64,000 nucleotides of DNA from Whitmania pigra (lineage: Eukaryota; Annelida; Clitellata; Hirudinida; Haemopidae). The notes beneath the pieces are model-generated. The model was not told where the DNA came from, made no database searches, and saw only the letters and a program-made list of their open reading frames with translations. Position 1 is the first letter of the stretch. Every line of letters starts with the position of its first letter. The position numbers were made by a program, and so were the translations under genes. The stretch lies in the NCBI GenBank assembly GCA_021613335.1, contig JAJTWR010000266.1, positions 786,001-850,000 of the forward strand, read 5' to 3'. Below, one piece after another: positions 49,210 through 61,047 of this stretch.

Positions 49210-50574
49210 TAATGATATATTTAACCATATGCATATTATAGATATAGTATGCACGGTTATAGTTCACATAGTTCATATGTTATGGTACATTATTGTTGTT
49301 GTTGTTGCTGCCGCTGCTGTTGTTGTTGTCATTATTATATATTATAATATATTTTTTATCACATCAATAAGATTTTGACAATAACAATACAGGTATTCCT
49401 AAGAGAAATACCTTAATAGAAATGAGTGATTTTCAAATTTTGACGATTAAAACTGATAAATAGTAAATTTCTCCCACGACTCAAATTTGGTTAGGCAATT
49501 AGTTTGTGAAATTTTTTTTAATCGGTTAAAGTGAGAAGTCTACGTGACCGATGGTTACGTGACGAGGATCAGGCGAGCCGTCGGATTCCTACGACCATAA
49601 CTTACGCCCGACCGTAACGACCGTCGAGGGTGGACCCACCGAGGGGGATGCAACGATAGATGGATGTACTAAAGAGGGACAAATTTTGGAGTGTAGAAAA
49701 TGAAAAAACGTTTCTAACTCAGGCGGTGTTTTCCTTTTGCAGACTGCAAAATCAAAACAACATCTTTTAACAGTATCTTCTTCTTCAGCATCGGTGCACA
49801 ATCCGCCATTGCAACTGTATTTGCTATCGGTATTTTGTAGTTTTTTTTTTGTAAAATTCCTTTTATTTATTATCAGCTTGTCGTGTTATTGTTGGTTTTG
49901 TCGTCGTTATGTTAACTATCTTAGTCGTTGCCGAACCTCGGCCGTTCTTGCGATGCCTCCGTGTTTATTAGTAATTGCATGCTTTGCAACGAGCACTATG
50001 AATAATTCATTATGTTTCATTATCAGTTGTGGCATTGGTGAAGGCTTAATAATACTAATTTATGATTGTCCAATTGCAGACGACATCAACCTCTCTGTCT
50101 TCTTCCTCATTCAGCACAAGAACAAGATCCTCAACCATCTCTCTCTCGAAACTGGAATTCTCCAGCTCAATCGCTATGTCCGGAAAAGGCGTTTGCGCGA
50201 AGGCTTCGACGCCTCCTAGCGACACGACGATTCCAAAGTACGACTCCGGACCGACCCCCAGAAGGACCTTCCCTCCGGCGGCGTCCCTGCGCTCCTTCGA
50301 CTCCGTCTGGCCGCAAGCCCCGCGGTCTCCGCTGAGCCTTCCGGACGGAGAGGAAGGCAACGAGAAGTACAGGATGTGGATCGACTGGCTGAATTCTCAG
50401 CCTTCGGAGGCCGCCTCGACGACTCATCCACCCAACGTCACCATCAGGCACGTGGAGGGAGTTTGTCCCGCGGACGAGTTCTTCTTCAGGGAAGAGCCCT
50501 TCCACGATAGGCTATCCCCCCCTCGTTCATCTAGGGGCAGCCTCTCCGTTTCTGCAGTGTCCTACTCCGGATGA
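46899..50574 (+). CDS. Unrecognised gene for a disordered, homopolymer-rich protein (3+ exons)
   Basis: Exons: 46899-47891 (acceptor CTCCAG, donor AGG|GTGAGA), 49743-49793 or 49743-49829 (two possible donors), 50080-50574 with stop. All junctions are phase 0, giving 512 or 524 residues from 46899. An in-frame ATG lies at 46917. Order: MFTFMKK, poly-Asn/Ser, a 13-His run, Gln4, an acidic segment, then Ser/Pro/Arg-rich sequence with a Cys cluster (DVCCCALCNK), an Asp/Gly run, and a C-terminal part containing EKYRMWIDWLNSQ. GC content is far above the flanks in exons 1 and 3, which supports coding. The protein looks mostly disordered; no catalytic domain is visible and I do not recognise the family. 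The exon is open to its acceptor, so upstream exons (possibly 26641-26781) may exist. The homopolymer runs may differ between alleles. Confidence 0.6.
48222..48330. repeat. (ATT)n microsatellite in intron
   Basis: ATT repeat followed by ACT and GTT variants. Confidence 0.9.
48388..48470. repeat. Tandem duplication, about 37-bp unit
   Basis: Two copies of CACATAGTCAATGGCAGA followed by AGCATAAATTA, and a partial third. It lies in an intron of the disordered-protein gene. Confidence 0.8.
49162..49207. repeat. (AAT)n microsatellite in intron
   Basis: About fifteen AAT units. Confidence 0.9.
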
Positions 50575-53500
50575 TGCGGCTCTTCTCGATCGCTTTAACC
50601 GTCCATTGGTCCGGGCCCGGGCGCAGAGATCGTTCGAACGGGGTTCTATGACATCTGAAAATCTTTATATTGCCACTGCTCCTGCACGAACGAGGGTCGT
50701 TACTCCGTGGCGTAGTCGTCGTCGTCTTAATTTCATCGACTAGCCTCGGTTCTGCCCATCGGTCTCGCCACGGTCCGACTTTGCCTCCCCCTTTGTCGTT
50801 TCGTGCGTCGATCCTCGTCTCCTGGCTCCTCTCGGCAGAGGGGCAAGGGTTTTCTTTTTGGACGTCCATCCATTCTTCCACGACACATCTAGCTGCTGCC
50901 GCTATTGCAAACGCTGCCGTCTTTGCTGCTCTGCGTTTTGACGTGGCCGTGCTCTCTGCCGACTTTTTTCCGGTTGCCGTGATCGACCGCCACCGTAGTC
51001 GGTGTCGTTATTGGCATTGTTGTGGTTATCGATGATGTTGTTGTTGTTGCCGTCTTCTTCTCGAATGTTACTGTTGTTATTCTTTGTGATATTGTGGTCG
51101 TAACGGTTCGAAGGTACGAGCTATCATCTCCGTCTCACTTTCTCGGAATCTTCCTCGCAGCCGAACTTCGAACGACGCGTCCCTAGGAACTCGCACGAAC
51201 GCTCTCGAAAGGAGAGGAAAGGTCTGTTTATGGCAAGTCGCATCATCCCGGTCAGTTTCGTAGTGCGTCTTTGAGACGATTCCAAAATCTCGAGGCTCTT
51301 CACTTCTCTTCTCCGTCGTCGTTTATTTGGAAATATTTAATACACGAAAAAAGCAATTCGACGCATTCTGTGATGTTCTTCGACACGTGTCGGCTCCGAG
51401 TTCTGCGGCAAGATGCCGGGTCGTCGATTAGATTTTCATTGCCTTAAACGGACGATAACGACAATAATGTCACAACACGTAGTTCTAGATCCCATTGAAA
51501 GTTAGTGCTTCCTCCATTTTGTTGTCATTGTTGCTGGATGTACGGTACTTTTGTGTATGCATTGATATTGACGACAATAGTTGATCATCGACTCGACCGA
51601 TTTGCGACTTACACTTTGCATCGACCGTCCGTAGGGACGCAGCATCCATACAATCTGGGGCATTCGACTGCCCTCGGGATGATGCATTCATTCGTGGCAA
51701 CGCTTTCGTTCTGCGATATTTTTTTTTTATTTTGTAATTATGCCGAACACATTACTACCGATGGTATTGGTTTTCATTCGTCGTCGAGCTAAAAATAATG
51801 TTACTCTTATTCGTTTCAGTTTCTATTTGGGTAAGTTTTTATTAGGAAATCAAAATTACACGCCGACCTTGTCCCGCTTACTTAATTTTCTACGGTTTAA
51901 ACATTTTATATTTTCGACGTTATTCTAAACAATCTTTGGTGCTTTGAACTCGGGCATTGATGCATTCGACGTGCAACCGTTCATTCGTTCGTCTCGTGCC
52001 GGCGTTGTCTGATTTTATGGCATTTTTGTTTGTGCGGCTTGCAGTTTACTTCGTATTTTTCGGCCGTCGGTCGTTGTTTTCAGCTGTTCACCTGCATTTC
52101 TTTGTCCGATGTTCACGACCGTTCGTTCAATTTTCCACCCTGTCATCATCACCTTCGATAACATCTTTCGCTCGCAACAACAGGTCGACAGCCGTATCGA
52201 ACGACTGCCTCCGCAACTACTGACGATCGAACGATCCTAAATTTGGAGAGTGAATTCGACTTTACATCATCTTTTTTTTCTTTTTATGAACTGCTCTACC
52301 TTGTTTTTCTTTTCGATTCCAGTTTTATTTTTTGAACGATGTTACACCAGCCGTATTTACACAGCGCAAAACGACATATATATTTTGCTGGATAACGTGG
52401 ATAATAACGACAATAAATAGCAACAATTTCAGACAGAAAGCGAGTCGTGTGCAGTCGGACACGTTCCTTAACCTTAACCCGGCCTTGCAAATGCAATCCA
52501 AACAACGTCTGAAAGTCGGATGTTACTTTATTTTAAAGATGAAAACAAATTATGGATTCGCACGTGCTACGTACGAATTGGCATTCTAGATGCGGCCTGC
52601 ATGCTCTCTATCACGGCGATAACGTAACTGTCGTCTGGTTGCGTTCTAGGCGCATTCTTTCATTATCTCGAGCGTTACCATTATCATCGCTATTTTCATG
52701 ATTACACTTGTCAATATTTCAAATTAACGTTGTCGTCATTAGCGACGATAATGATTAACCATTATCGAATTAATTATTTTCACCATCGCTCGCCGTCCCC
52801 ACTCCCGCCATCTTTTTTTTTCTACTGTCGGAAGTCGTCTGCGCCGTTTATTTAATTATTCTCTCGCGTCTCGTCTGGTCGCGGATGAATTCGTCATTTT
52901 GTTTAGATTGTTTGCGATGCTGTACAAATAGTTTGTAAATATGCGATAACGTTCTGAAACAAGAGTAAAAAAATATTCTTTTCCAAATTTGTGTCGCCTG
53001 TCGTGGAATTTTCAACGATCCAGATACGGGAAAGCCCTGCGGAAATATACGTCGAAAGCTGTACAAACAGATGGAAAGTTTTCTTTACTTTCGTTTTGAT
53101 ATGGTACTCAGTCACAAAAAAATAATTCGGAGTCAACTTGGCAGGAATTAAGATTTAGAATTACAGATCAATCAGGCATTCCTCTATTTTTTTGGTTTGA
53201 TGAGGCTTAATGCCACCTAGAAGATGGATCTGAGTCTCCTCGGTGATCATTTTGATTCGTTATTTAGTTCTGGCTTCTTAGGTAGGCATTACAGCTTAAC
53301 TAACTGGAGGCAATTAGGAATTATTTTGAGACTGGTACGCGCTGGCACCGCGAGCCTTCATAACTGGCTACAGTTGTTCACACTGGCCTAACTGATACCA
53401 GAACCTTCCTCGGTCGAACTTCTGGATGAACATTAAAGTTGCACTATAGTAGATGGGGAGAGAATAACACGTAGTTGCATGTACTCGCCTTTTTATTTAG

Positions 53501-53975
53501 CACGGAGACGTGATGCTTCTGAAATTAACAAAGCGGATAATTTTGCTTTGGGGAACCCTGACCAAGGACAATGTCTGGGCACATTCAAAGAAAGGCAACA
53601 TTCAGTCTAACTTAACTAGTAGCTACCTTAAAATAACGAGCACTCGGGAATGCCACGAACGCACCTTTGCATTAGGCTCCTCGAGAAATAGTTTTGTTGA
53701 TGTCACCCACGCGAATTCAAACAGAAAAAAAATTCCGCACGTCATGAAATCCCAGAATACTGTTTATTGATTAAGTGGATCTCTAGTACCAAGATTGTTC
53801 GATAAGTAGTTGCACTAAAATAAATTCAAGATCTTTGCAGTAGTTATCATGGTAAGATAAATATCTGGAAAATAAATAAATCGGAGTCTCGTGATGTTGT
53901 GCACCAAAAAGAAACTAATTGAAACCTGGGCCTCCCAACGAAATCGATATCGGATCTGAGGTACGTTCGGCAGAA
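50575..53975. other. Probable 3' UTR and convergent intergenic region
   Basis: Elevated GC and CpG continue past the stop at 50574 to about 51450, fitting a long 3' UTR. The first plus-strand AATAAA I see is at 52412-52417. From about 53100 onward the DNA is AT-rich and belongs to the space before the HMG-CoA lyase 3' end. A minus-strand AATAAA at 53763-53768 may end that gene. No further gene is supported. Confidence 0.45.
53763..53768 (-). terminator. Candidate poly(A) signal of HMG-CoA lyase
   Basis: AATAAA on the minus strand about 208 bp after the HMGCL stop at 53976. A second candidate is at 53492-53497. Confidence 0.4.
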
Positions 53976-56900
53976 TCAAAGGTGACATTTGGAAAGAGCC
54001 CTTCCGACCTTTGACATCGTGGGTCGATTAAGAGCCGACGAGATGAATGCGCCAACCTCCACCAATTTCTCTAAGTTGACCCCCTGACGAAAAGAAACGT
54101 TTCAATTTATCACGGTGCAAAAAGACCATCCGTGCATCATTACTAGTGCTAACTAATAATAATAAGCTTGATGGCACAGTATTAAACTTCTTATCTCGGG
54201 GTGATTTTAAGATTTAATTGTGAGTTACGTCCAGATAAAATATTTGATTTAATAATACCAGTAAATAGAGACGTGTTTGACGAGCAGGTTGTCCAAACGG
54301 GTAACCTTCCTGCATGCGGCGGTAACGACAACGGTCGTTGTGTCATGTTCGCAACCCAGCCTGCCACTGCCTAAGGTCACGGGCTCCATATAAATGGTTG
54401 ATCGATTAAAAAGTGCCTTCACATCCTACCTGGATACATGAGGCACTCAAAAAATCAGATAAATACAAAAACAGTTTTAGGTAAATGCATGCACGGAAGC
54501 AAAATCAATCCTTGGCATGCTTACGGTTTGGATGTTCAGTCCATTGAGGAGATAGACCACGTCTTCCGTGGCCACGTTGCCACTGGCACCCTCGGCATAA
54601 GGACAACCCCCGAGACCTGCCACACTACTGTCTACCGTTGTGATGCCCATCTAACAATTAAAACATAAACGTAAAAGTTCATGAGGTAGAAAACTGCTTC
54701 AATATCCATCTTTTCAAAGTCTAAAATATTGTTATGCAATTCCACAACATAGGTGTTACAAAGGCAAGGGAATGAATCTTAAGATACTATGCGTCGGCTT
54801 ATTTGCCCCGTCATTGGGCCCCAACAATTTCCTACAGTAAATTAAATGCAGGTCGCAAAACGACTCACCTCGAGGCAGGAGTAGATGTTAGCAAGGGCTT
54901 GCCCAAAAGTATCATGGCAGTGAACAGCCAGGTGCTCAATTGGAACCACCTGATTGGTAATAAAGTGTGACAATGACGAATATGACTAACTCGATGTATT
55001 TCTATTCAACCTTTACCCGAGCAAACTTTTAAAGCGGTTTGCTCCGGGAAACCGAGGGCAGATCTAGAACACTTTTGGCAGGGAGCTGTGGCCCCCTAAA
55101 TCTGCCCTTGTCGGCTACATGTGCTTTTTGCAGTTGAAAAATAAATTATCTACAGAAACATCTATCATTATGCTTTCTACAAACATCCCAAAAAAGACAA
55201 TTCTTGTTTCGTAAAGGTGCAGTGACTGATTTTTTTGTTAAAAATGTTGCCTCCTTTTGCGGACGAATTCCAGCCATATCCTAGTACCAACTGACAAGTT
55301 TTTTTAAAAATACATAAACAAACATCATAAACGTACACAGCTTTTGTTGCCACCAGTTCAAGAGAAAATGTAATGTAATCATTCCCAAAACTGATATCTT
55401 ATTTTTATACTTTCTCTTAGATCTGACGTCAATGTTATTTTACCAATCTGAGGAGAGAGGGCAAACAGACACTAAAATTTTAATGTCTAAACATTAGAGA
55501 ACAAGTCAAAGAGCAGCAACAAATGATATCCCTGGGATCTCAGTATGGAAACCAAGAATTTGCAATGGTGCAAAACAAAGAAATTGAAAGTTTGTAGTTC
55601 AATTTGTCATCACTTCTGAGAGATTGTTTCATAAATGGCCACACCAAATTGACTCAAAACAAATCAAACATTTGAAAATGTTTTGAAATTTTTCAAATTT
55701 TGAAATTCTCACAAGACATGGAGAAAGAGTTCAGAAATAGCCTTATGTGGATAATGGCCTCATTCATCCAATTACAGAAGAGCCAGTGAAAAAGAACATA
55801 AAACATGATTTATGGTAACAAAGCTGTTCAAAGATTCATTCATCTTCTGGATGGAAAATAATATGACGTTCCATGGTTTCTTAGGAAATCCCATTCAGGT
55901 AAACAAAAGAAAGTGAATGGAAAGAATTTACGATGAAACATTTCAGCATAAATCAAGTGCTCCCAAAAGAACTGATGCCTCAAGGTCAAGATTTTGGACA
56001 AGTGCTGCAATAACGATGAACGACAAAATGACGATAACAATAACAGGATGAAACCAAAAACAAATAAATCATCCTACTTGTAAATAAACCATTTTATGAA
56101 TTTCTACCTAATGGATTTATGAGGCGACTGCCCAGCCATCAATGTCAACAATAACTACCGTGATTGTGATATCAACAACCGTGGTACCTCACCTTGCTAA
56201 CTTCAGACACCATATTTCTCATCGTTCGGGGCGTACCCACCCCGATGGTGTCGCCTAGTGATATCTCATAGCATCCCATGTCGTACATCATCTTGGCCAC
56301 CTGGAAATGTCAATATATTTTACTTATTTTGGTTGCAATTCATCAACAGAGATATGCATTGAGTCGAGACTTTTTAAGGTATTGATGAATTTTTCTTTAA
56401 TAAATTAAAGAATTTGCTTTGCATAAGTGTTGTAAAATATCCCAATATTATCACTATGGCAATGCAGCAGAGGCAGATTTAGTTTTCGGCATTGCCAATA
56501 TTGAAATATAATAACCACGACCCAAACCTCTGCAACTTTTCCGGGGTTTGTTGCCCCCTCGTAGGGGCAGCCGACGACACATGAAACGTACCTGGAGAGG
56601 CAAGTGAGATTATGGAATTATCGAACGATGCAAGGATTCTAAATCACGTCGTTTAACAAAGCGGTGCGATTGAAATCAAATCTCTCGTCTTAAAGTCCCC
56701 TTCTTGAATTCGTGCCGTAAAATTGAACTCGCTTACCCCCTGACGGGAAGTTTAGCCTCTTTGGCAGCTGCCACGACCTCGTCGAATCTCTTGAGGCTCA
56801 CCTCTATGGAGCAGTTTATGTTCTTCCTGGGAGAATGAACATGAAGTCTTAATTGAATGTTCAACTTAACAACGAGTTTAATTATTTAAAAAAAAAATTT

Positions 56901-58640
56901 TTCACTTCTTTGACTAACACCTATGTTTAAGGTACTGGATGTTAATATTATTAATTCTACCGATGCAAAAGTTTGTTGGAGAACGCAAGTTCAAAGCATA
57001 TTTGGAATTTTGCAATAATGTTATTTATTTAAGACACACCTTTGCAAAATTTAGCAACAAAGTAATTATTAAGTGGTATTATTAATAGTATTAATGTGCG
57101 CCCGCATGGCCTAACGGTTAAGGCTGTGCCTCTCACGATGGTACCATGGAGTTCAAACCCCGCTAACAAAACATTACTTTGTAGTATTAATGTAATATTT
57201 TAATTGCTAGATTAAACATTCGTTACGATGACGACATGTGACTAACTATCATCATCAAGGTCATCATCATCACCATCATTCACGTCGTCAACTGACTTGC
57301 TGAAGGTCTCGGAAGCTGCACCGAAGATGGCCACCTCGTCTGCTCCGGCTGCAACCTGTCGAGAGACGAGGCAGATTTATCCCGACGAGCAGATGATAAC
57401 ATGATGATCACGTGATGGTAACACGATGATTACATCCCCCCGATAGTGGATTGAGCGTGATTGTGGAATATACTTTCGAATATGAGCAGGCGGGTCGGAA
57501 TTTGTGATAACAGCCGGATGAGTTTAACTTATCACGTGCAGTTAAGGTTCAATTGAGAATAAGTGTTTTATTTAAAATATTTTAATCAACGAAAATGTAA
57601 TTTAAAATCAATACTTCTATTATTCACATTCACACAAAATTTTGATTCAGACAAGCCTATCCACAAATCTAAATCATCTAACAATGATGACAGCTCAGTA
57701 AGGAAAAAAATGTGTAAATGATGATCATCACTCACAGCATCTTGAAAGCCTTTGAGGTTCGGAGTGAGTGCAGTGTACGCGACCCCTCTCTTCCTTCTGA
57801 TGCCCCTCAGTACCCTGGCATTGTCGGCCATCTGGTGTTTTTAGGGATAGCCATCACGTCCACTATTGTTTGTGTGTGTTTGTATATATCGTATTAATAA
57901 TAATAATGAATATTATAAGAGGTATAATTATAATAATAATGAGGTGCTGCCTCAGTTTTTTTCTCCACAACAACATTTTAGTTAAGGGGCTGATAGAGAC
58001 AATAGCAATTGCATTGATAGTTGTGGTAAAATTAATAATAAGATTGATACACCAATTAAAATATTAACCTGTAAGTACATTAAGTTAATAATAATAATAA
58101 CTTTTATGAATAATAAAATTAGTAGTAATTAATAAGTTGAGATAATGTTGTTAAACAACCTGTGGAACCCACTTTGGTGACACAAAACTGGTTGATTCAA
58201 TCACTTTCAATCCAGTCTCTGACAATCTGTTTATCAACTCAATCTTTGTTTCCAAAGAAAGAATGTCCTGATCAAAATAGTTAAATCATAATGAATTTAT
58301 GTCACCATTCGCTTCAGGGCAAAGGCACAACGAACCAACCCTTTCATTCTGGAGTCCATCCCTTGGACCGACCTCAACGATTTTAACAAAAGCTGGTAAT
58401 CCGGCAATCTGACATTAATACAAATACAAAAACATTAAGCACCCTCAGTTTTGTACCAAAATCGCATGTTTAGAGCATAAGTGTGTACATTGACTGAGCT
58501 TTATAATTTATTCTTAAAGAACGGATATTACTAACTGTTCTGTTCGTTGCAAATTCCCTTAAATGTTTTAACACGTCAAGTCCGATTTGATGTCCGAAGC
58601 CAGAAGATTTTAAAAATCTGGCCCAGAATATCCCGACCAT
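53976..58640 (-). CDS. HMGCL: Hydroxymethylglutaryl-CoA lyase, complete, 11 exons
   Basis: Exons: 58640-58536, 58408-58340, 58267-58160, 57831-57736, 57355-57297, 56826-56737, 56591-56528, 56300-56193, 54949-54869, 54650-54525, 54083-53976. The join is 337 residues. The enzyme cleaves HMG-CoA to acetyl-CoA and acetoacetate in leucine breakdown and ketogenesis. Residues 1-35, rich in Arg/Lys and hydrophobics, form a likely mitochondrial presequence. The TIM-barrel enzyme keeps every key residue: R51 and D52 in [11 protein letters not shown]214 in SLGDTIG, H243 and H245 in VHCHD, C276 in [15 protein letters not shown]285 and E289. All are shifted by +10 from the human numbering I know. The C-terminus -CHL fits a loose peroxisomal PTS1; the human enzyme ends -CKL. 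Four donors are GTT-type. An in-frame ATG at 58697 would add 19 residues; the shorter start is preferred because it begins the basic presequence. Confidence 0.96.
57086..57193 (+). mobile_element. tRNA-like retroposed element with 12-bp target duplication
   Basis: TAGTATTAATGT at 57086-57097 is repeated exactly at 57182-57193. The 84-bp insert has an A-box-like TGGCCTAACGGTTAAGG (from 57107) and a B-box-like AGTTCAAACCC, with a GTGCC/GGTAC stem at the anticodon position. The loop is too long and the T-arm pairs poorly, so it is a tRNA-derived retrocopy or a very short SINE, not a working tRNA. It sits in an HMGCL intron, antisense to the gene. Confidence 0.75.
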
Positions 58641-59087
58641 GATTAGATTACCACTGTTTATGTTGATGGAAGGGTTGATTAAATAATTGTCATTCAACTT
58701 TAATTTCTGACATTTGAGACAAAAATTTAGCTGAAGTTCTCGACCAGGTTTTTTTTTATAAGTTGAAGTTTAGAATATGAGGTGGGACGGGATATTGTAA
58801 GAAAAGATTGATTGTGGTTGGCGAAATACTAGAACATTTTTAAAATGTGTGCATATGTTACGTTCTTAGGTTTATTAAATGTCGTTGAATTTCCATAATT
58901 TGCTAGAAAGTTCCTAAACATCTAAATTCTGAACTCCGTGAATGGATTTTCATTTTTTACTTAAACAAGAAAAAACTTTAGCAATAGTAGTATGTCAGTC
59001 TGCTTTATGAAAGCAAAACGAAATCTTTTTCGTATTTCAAAATTTGAAACGCACAACCCGCGTATTTATAAACAAATATGACATGAA

Positions 59088-59100
59088 GAACATTCGAGAA
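59088..59100 (+). promoter_or_regulatory. Perfect three-unit heat-shock element
   Basis: GAACATTCGAGAA equals GAAnnTTCnnGAA, the trimer site of HSF1. It starts 266 bp before the DNAJB ATG and ends 41 bp before the TATA box, the classic arrangement of stress-inducible genes. An extra GAA precedes it at 59085-59087. Confidence 0.8.
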
Positions 59101-59141
59101 ACTGAATTCATCTAGAAACATCTGGGCGAATCGGCATCACA

Positions 59142-59149
59142 TATAAAAG
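59142..59149 (+). promoter_or_regulatory. TATA box of the DNAJB gene
   Basis: TATAAAAG, a consensus TATA element, predicts transcription start near 59172-59178 and a 5' UTR of about 180 nt. The spacing to the heat-shock element supports it. Confidence 0.7.
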
Positions 59150-59353
59150 CCAGTTCATGGCCAGTCTTGAAGACTTTGTTTGAATATGCAATTGTGACGT
59201 GTGACTGCTCGAGTTGAATATTAATTATATCGTCTTCTGAATAGACACATTTGCTTCAGCAAATCGTTTCTAATTTAGCACTTAGTCGTCGAAAGGTTAC
59301 ATCAGTGGTCTTCGTCTCTGTAACAGGTTATCGATCGACATTCGTCTACGTGT

Positions 59354-61047
59354 ATGGGTAAAGATTACTATCAAATATTAGGCGTTGATAAAAACGCCAC
59401 AGATGATGATATCAAAAAGGCCTATCGCAAGATGGCCCTGAAGTATCATCCGGACAAGAACAAATCGCCGGGTGCCGAGGACAAGTTCAAAGAGGTCGCC
59501 GAAGCCTACGAAGTTCTGAGCCACTCAGAGAAGAGAGCGATGTTCGATAAGTTTGGCGAAGATGGGCTTAAACGAGGCTCCGGTACAGGGGCATCTGGAG
59601 AGACGGGAGCCCATACTTTCACCTTTAACGGTGACCCCTACAAGACCTTCCGGATGTTCTTCGGCAACTCGGAAGAAGCCATGGAAGTCGATGAAATCTT
59701 GTCCGGTCTCTTCGGGGGTCGGGGAGCCCCGGGAGGTTTGTTCTCGAGGGGCAAGGTTAACGGAAGCCACGGGAAATCCGTGGACGACGAGGATTTGTTC
59801 GGGGACGCGTTCTATCACAAGTCCAAGAAGTGTCGGGTTCAGGATCCGCCGATCGTCATCGAACTGCCGGTGACCCTGGAGGAGGTTTTGAACGGTGCCA
59901 CGAAGAAACGAAAGATCACCAGGAGGGTGTTCAGCAACGAAACCGGAAAAGTCACCAGCGAGGAAAAAATCGTCACCATAGAAGTCAAGAAGGGCTGGAA
60001 GGCCGGCACAAAAGTTGGTAACACTTGAATTTCGTTTCGTCCAATAATTATCGCGATCGATTCTAAACATCGTCCGCGCGTTATTTCTCCTGCTTGCTTC
60101 GACATCGACACAGCTGTACTTAATAATAATTAGTTTATTAATAATAATGCGTAAGGCATAGCATCATAGGCGTGTACTACCGTAAAGCCATACTTTACCA
60201 TTTATCATCAAACAGCTGTACTTAACCATTTACCTTTGGAAGGATACTGAACAAACCAGATCGTGAACGCCGAACCTCTACCATTGCCTCCTGTCGAAAC
60301 AGGAATGCATCCAAGTTGAAGAATAAAGTGAATACGTCGATTTCAAGAAGATTAACTTTCACTTTTTAGATAACCTTCGAGCAAGAAGGCGACGTGTTGG
60401 ATTGGAACAAACTCCCGGCCGACATCGTGTTCACCGTCACGGACAAACCTCACCCCCACTTTGTGAGGAGCGGGTCGGATCTCAAGTTCAAGGTCGACAT
60501 CAGTCTCAGGGAGGTTGGTCTTCCCTGCTGTCCAACCTTTGTGCTAAGATTTGATGAGCAGTTCTTATGTGATTTGGTGGTCTAAACTCCCTTACTGTTC
60601 AGCTGCAAAGTGACAGATGAATTTAATTTAAACGCACGAGATAACTTTGAAATGTTTTATTCGTAAAATAGATTATTAATTAGACGGATGTTGAAGGTCG
60701 ATTTGACTATCTGATTATGATTCTTAAATTGATGATCTAATGAATATTCAATGACGTTATGAAATTACAAAATCTTATTTTCCTCATGAATGTTCGCATT
60801 CGTTTTCCAGGCTCTCTGCGGAACGACATTGTACATTCCAATGTTAGGCAGCAACGAGCCCTACCCTCTCGTCGTCAACGACATCATTAACCCCAGTACC
60901 GTCAAGGTCATAAAAAACCGCGGCCTCCCTCTACCCAAGCAGCCCCATCTGAGGGGCGACCTTCTCGTAGAGTTTGGGATCCGGTTCCCCAGTAAACTCA
61001 GTTCCGTGGAAAAGGAGTTGCTCAGTTCTGTCCTGCCAGAATTGTAG
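59354..61047 (+). CDS. DNAJB4/5-like: DNAJB-type (type II) Hsp40 co-chaperone, 3 exons
   Basis: Exons: 59354-60013, 60370-60513, 60811-61047; all phase 0; 346 residues, close to human DNAJB1/4/5. The J domain (1-70) has YHPDKN with HPD at 32-34, the motif that triggers Hsp70 ATP hydrolysis. A Gly/Phe-rich linker follows (about 72-155). The substrate-binding C-terminal domain starts near [21 protein letters not shown] and continues through GWKAGTK-ITF-EGD, DIVF.V.DKPHPHF and LCGTTLYIP. There is no zinc-finger (CxxCxGxG) region, so it is not type I. The protein acts in the cytosol or nucleus with Hsp70 in folding and heat-shock recovery. A perfect heat-shock element plus TATA box upstream indicate stress induction. 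Both donors are GTTGGT, an unusual sequence confirmed here by the conserved reading frame. Confidence 0.95.

Larger units (their letters stand above)
58641..59353. promoter_or_regulatory. Shared divergent promoter region of HMGCL and the DNAJB gene
   Basis: 713 bp separate the two start codons, which face away from each other. The DNAJB side carries a heat-shock element and TATA box (listed separately). No TATA box is obvious near the HMGCL start. Confidence 0.6.

Noticed and set aside
57098..57170. Functional tRNA gene
   Set aside because: Anticodon loop is too long and the T-arm pairs poorly; flanking target duplication shows it is a retrocopy.
59525..60111. Minus-strand frames over the DNAJB exon
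   Set aside because: Shadows of a strongly conserved Hsp40 exon.
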